NCBI GenBank assembly: GCA_038244055.1
Contig: JBBRTW010000277.1
Location: 1 to 9,271, forward strand
Origin: DASPKW01 sp038244055
Lineage (GTDB): Bacteria; Planctomycetota; Phycisphaerae; Tepidisphaerales; Tepidisphaeraceae
Length of the DNA: 9,271 nucleotides
Reading direction: 5' to 3'
Shown here: positions 7,205 through 9,271 of the stretch, piece after piece
Layout: each line of letters opens with the position of its first letter
Numbering within the stretch: the stretch's first letter is position 1
Made by a program: the position numbers and the translations under genes
The notes under the pieces: model-generated
The model's input: the letters and a program-made list of their open reading frames with translations, nothing else
Database searches by the model: none
Told to the model about the DNA's origin: nothing

Positions 7205-7281
7205 GGATTCCAGCGCCTTGCGATAAAGCGATTCGGCCCCGTTGATGTCCCCCTTCTGCGCGCGGAGGTTCGCATAGTCAT

Positions 7282-8160
7282 TCAGAAACGCGGCGACCAG
7301 GGGTTGATTGTCACCCAGCGCGCGCCGCGCAATCTCGATCGCCTTCTTGAATGAGGCGTCCGATTGATCGAGTTGCCCCCCATGCGCTGGGTGATGGCGG
7401 CGTGGCGCAGCACATCTGCGTATTCGGCGGACTCGCCCGCCTTGACGCTGTCGAGAATCTTCAACTCCTGATCGTATATCGGCAGCGCTTTGACGAAATC
7501 GCCGCGCTCGCGATAGAGCATCGCCAAATCATTCAGCGCGGTCAGATGCTCATTTGAGTTTTCTCCGGGATCCAGCCGAAAGTGAGCGACAGCGGATTTG
7601 AGATACCCCTCGGCTTTGTCAAGGTCATTCTGATACAGGCAGAGAATGCCCATCTGCCGGAAGCAGGCGCCGGAATGCCGACTGGCTCGGCCATCCCCAT
7701 CGCGGATAAACATCAGCGCATCATGCAGAGTCTCACCCGCGCGCTTCGGATCGCCCCACTCAATGTAGAGCGCGGCCATCGCCGCCATCGCGCCGATATG
7801 CTCGGGATGGGTCTTTCCCTGCACCTGCCGCCGCATGTTGGCAACCGTATTCAGCGCGGATTCGGCTTCAGCATAGTTGTGTTTCAGCACAAACAATGAG
7901 CCCAGCGCGCTCAGCCGCTCGGCCAGCACCATGTCATCCGGGGCGACATCTTTCGGGGTCAGATCCACGGCCAGCTTCAGCAAGGCCTCGGCGTTGGCGT
8001 AATCGAACTTGCGCTCATACATCGCGCCCATTGACACCAGGCAGCGTGCGGTCAGATCGCGCTCCCTGCCGGGATGATCGGTGGCCGCGTCTTTCATCAG
8101 GCTGGCCGCGCCCTGCAAGAATTTCTCGGCACGTTCGAAGTCGCGCTTCTCAATCCTCAC
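7282..8160 (-). CDS. TPR region (N-terminal part) of the split TPR-CHAT protein
   Basis: From GTG 8160 the product is a string of about five TPR helical hairpins, for example MGAMYERKFDYANAEALLKL, LYIEWGDPKRAGETLHDAL and LAMLYRERGDFVKALPIYDQ. TPRs here would sense a partner or activator and pass it to the CHAT protease. After the codons for QRMGG (the G-run at 7376-7381) the frame turns into an Arg/Ser-rich tail of about 30 residues ending at 7282, typical of out-of-frame reading of GC-rich DNA. The TPR pattern meanwhile continues in the frame leading to CHAT, so this is the front half of one gene. The GTG start overlaps the TIR gene stop by GTGA, the standard sign of translational coupling. 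An in-frame TAG lies only four codons upstream, so no longer start exists. The chain begins inside a TPR helix with no signal peptide. Confidence 0.85.
   Translation of the reverse strand: MRIEKRDFERAEKFLQGAASLMKDAATDHPGRERDLTARCLVSMGAMYERKFDYANAEALLKLAVDLTPKDVAPDDMVLAERLSALGSLFVLKHNYAEAESALNTVANMRRQVQGKTHPEHIGAMAAMAALYIEWGDPKRAGETLHDALMFIRDGDGRASRHSGACFRQMGILCLYQNDLDKAEGYLKSAVAHFRLDPGENSNEHLTALNDLAMLYRERGDFVKALPIYDQELKILDSVKAGESAEYADVLRHAAITQRMGGNSINRTPHSRRRSRLRGARWVTINPWSPRF
7376..7381 (-). other. Frameshift point: run of six G in the TPR-CHAT gene
   Basis: The minus-strand reading is CGC ATG GGG GGC AAC. Adding one G, or slipping the ribosome back by one, gives ATG GGG GGG CAA CTC. From there the frame reads QLDQSDASFKKAIEIARRAL, a normal TPR helix, straight into the CHAT part. 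The heptamer G-GGG-GGC fits the X-XXY-YYZ form of -1 slippery sites. A homopolymer miscall in the assembly is equally or more likely. Confidence 0.8.
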
Positions 8161-9167
8161 GCATCCGGTCTAAGTGTCAGCGCCTTATTCGCGTCCTGTG
8201 TGGGGACCTGCACTGTCTGGCCCGAGCCCAGTGGATTGGTGCCGGCCGAAAAACGCGATTCGGGATTGCGCGGGAAGAGCCAATCCACTTTTCCTTCGGA
8301 ATCGATTTGAATGATATACAAATAACCGCCGCTGGCGGCCCTTGCTGCAAGAATGTACTCATCCGCCTCCGAGGCGATGTCTTTTCCATCGACGATGGGC
8401 AGAAAGCCGCCCCCGGCACCGCCGCGGCGGGCGACAATCCCAGCCCCCAATGCCGGCCGGGGCGCACCCTCGATAGCCGGTGGATTGGCGGTATAGAGCA
8501 ACCGGAGCACGGGCTCGGCCGGCAATCCCTTCAATCTCCCAAGAATCTCGACAACGGACGTCGATTCGATCTTCCGCTGGGATGGATCGGGGCTGGATGT
8601 GTCGCTGGGATTCTCGCCATCCTTCCAAAACTTCCGCCAGCCCCATGCGCCGCCAATGAGCACAACCGCCAGAAGCGCCGCCACGATCGACCACCGCCAA
8701 CGTCCTCGGATCTCGGGAGGCGCAACAACAGGTGGCTTGTCGTCATCCCCATTATTGCCAGCTCCCCCGTCAAGAATCGCCCGCACCTGCGCTACCAGAT
8801 GCTCCAGTTCCTCGCCCGTCAGCGAAGCAGACGCCTTCATGAAGTGCGTCGTCGCCAGGAACACTCGGAGCGCCCCCGTCGGCTTCGTGCCATCGATGAA
8901 AATGGGCGCTACCACCAGCTTCCGGCTCGATGCCAGCTTCACCTCGCGGGCGACGTATTTCGATTCATTCGCGTGGGCGGAAAAGACCAGCACCATCGTC
9001 CGACATCGATTCACGCCCTCATCGATCGCCTCGGCGAAATCGCTGCCGACGCGGATATTCCGCGGGGCGATCCAGCACCCCATCCCGGCCTCTTCCAGCG
9101 CCTCAACGATGCGCATGGCAACCGCGAAATCCTCGGAGGCGTGGCTGATGAATACGTCAGGATTCAT
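8157..9167 (-). CDS. TIR-domain membrane protein with DUF4384-like C-terminal domain
   Basis: The product has 336 residues. Residues 3-133 are a TIR domain of the bacterial TIR_2 kind: DVFISHASED at the first strand, CWIAPRNI (31-38) as the BB-loop region, and SKYVAREV, whose Glu75 aligns with the catalytic Glu of NAD+-cleaving TIRs such as SARM1 (E642). Residues about 159-176 are one hydrophobic transmembrane helix flanked by RGRWRW and RKFWK. Residues about 262-334 (ASGGYLYIIQIDS, then VDWLFPR) match the DUF4384 style and end rather abruptly. ATG 9167 is chosen because it starts the TIR strand exactly (MNPDVFISHA) and follows GGAG; 20 extra residues upstream would lie in the RyR gene's coding region. 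It overlaps the RyR gene by 11 nt and the TPR-CHAT gene by 4 nt. The likely role is an NADase or TIR adaptor at the membrane within an immunity or cell-death signalling operon. Topology is not certain. Confidence 0.88.
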   Translation of the reverse strand: MNPDVFISHASEDFAVAMRIVEALEEAGMGCWIAPRNIRVGSDFAEAIDEGVNRCRTMVLVFSAHANESKYVAREVKLASSRKLVVAPIFIDGTKPTGALRVFLATTHFMKASASLTGEELEHLVAQVRAILDGGAGNNGDDDKPPVVAPPEIRGRWRWSIVAALLAVVLIGGAWGWRKFWKDGENPSDTSSPDPSQRKIESTSVVEILGRLKGLPAEPVLRLLYTANPPAIEGAPRPALGAGIVARRGGAGGGFLPIVDGKDIASEADEYILAARAASGGYLYIIQIDSEGKVDWLFPRNPESRFSAGTNPLGSGQTVQVPTQDANKALTLRPDA

Positions 9168-9271
9168 GGCTCTCCACGATCTCATACCCCAGCCCGGCGA
9201 GCAGCGTTGGAATGCGCCGCACCGCATCGCGATCCTTCGCTTTGTCCTCTTCCGGCAACTCCTCCCACGCC
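9157..9271 (-). CDS. RyR-domain protein, C-terminal 37 residues (rest beyond the window)
   Basis: A frame open from the window edge ends at TGA 9157-9159. It reads W-E-E-L-P-E-E-D-K-A-K-D-R-D-A-V, then RRIPTLLAGLGYEIV. This is the signature second half of the RyR repeat named after ryanodine receptors (W-x-x-L-P-E-x-x-K-x-x-D-R-x-x, then a helix, then a G-(Y/F)-x-(I/V) strand). In bacteria RyR domains occur in signalling and conflict-system genes, where they are proposed to recognise ligands or act as adaptors. The stop overlaps the TIR start by 11 nt, so it belongs to the same operon, upstream. Only the C-terminus is visible; other domains in this protein cannot be judged. Confidence 0.7.
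   Translation of the reverse strand, partial: AWEELPEEDKAKDRDAVRRIPTLLAGLGYEIVESHES

Noticed and set aside
5738..7354. Long plus-strand open frame (538 codons) opposite the CHAT gene
   Set aside because: The product is Arg/Gly-rich with no domains, and the opposite strand encodes a CHAT domain with both catalytic residues.

Overview
The window is GC-rich bacterial DNA that most resembles a planctomycete (Planctomycetota, perhaps a Phycisphaerae-like lineage). This rests on a one-sulfatase (formylglycine-type) gene, a TPR protein carrying two RNA-polymerase alpha-CTD-like modules, and a TIR/CHAT/RyR signalling cassette. The taxonomic call is inference; no rRNA or other phylogenetic marker is present.

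Layout. (1) 1-1335, plus strand: the 3' part of a sulfatase gene, interrupted by one in-frame TAA. (2) 1336-1560: intergenic, holding a G-rich stretch with a 7-bp tandem repeat able to form a G-quadruplex, then a 121-bp MITE-like element with 23/24-matching terminal inverted repeats and an 8-bp target duplication. (3) 1561-2303, minus strand: two overlapping small genes, a HEPN-domain protein and a 90-residue partner faintly resembling BolA. (4) 2334-4019, minus: ilvD, dihydroxy-acid dehydratase. (5) 4083-5009, minus: a TPR protein with two alpha-CTD-like domains, preceded by a good sigma70-like promoter and a leader stem-loop. (6) 5270-9271, minus: an overlapping gene cluster read RyR-domain protein (partial), TIR-transmembrane-DUF4384-like protein, TPR-CHAT protease-like protein. 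The last is split by a one-base frameshift in a run of six G.

How the parts may work together. The RyR, TIR and TPR-CHAT genes overlap by 11 and 4 nt, so they are almost certainly one operon. They combine a likely ligand-binding or adaptor module (RyR), a membrane-anchored NADase-type effector or adaptor (TIR) and a caspase-like protease (CHAT on TPRs). That composition fits a bacterial immunity or programmed-death system. IlvD is ordinary branched-chain amino acid biosynthesis. The HEPN pair downstream of ilvD may be a second conflict or toxin-antitoxin-like module.

Two long genes (sulfatase, TPR-CHAT) each carry a single disabling lesion in otherwise well-preserved coding sequence. Either the assembly has base errors, or both are young pseudogenes, or in the TPR-CHAT case frameshifting is used.
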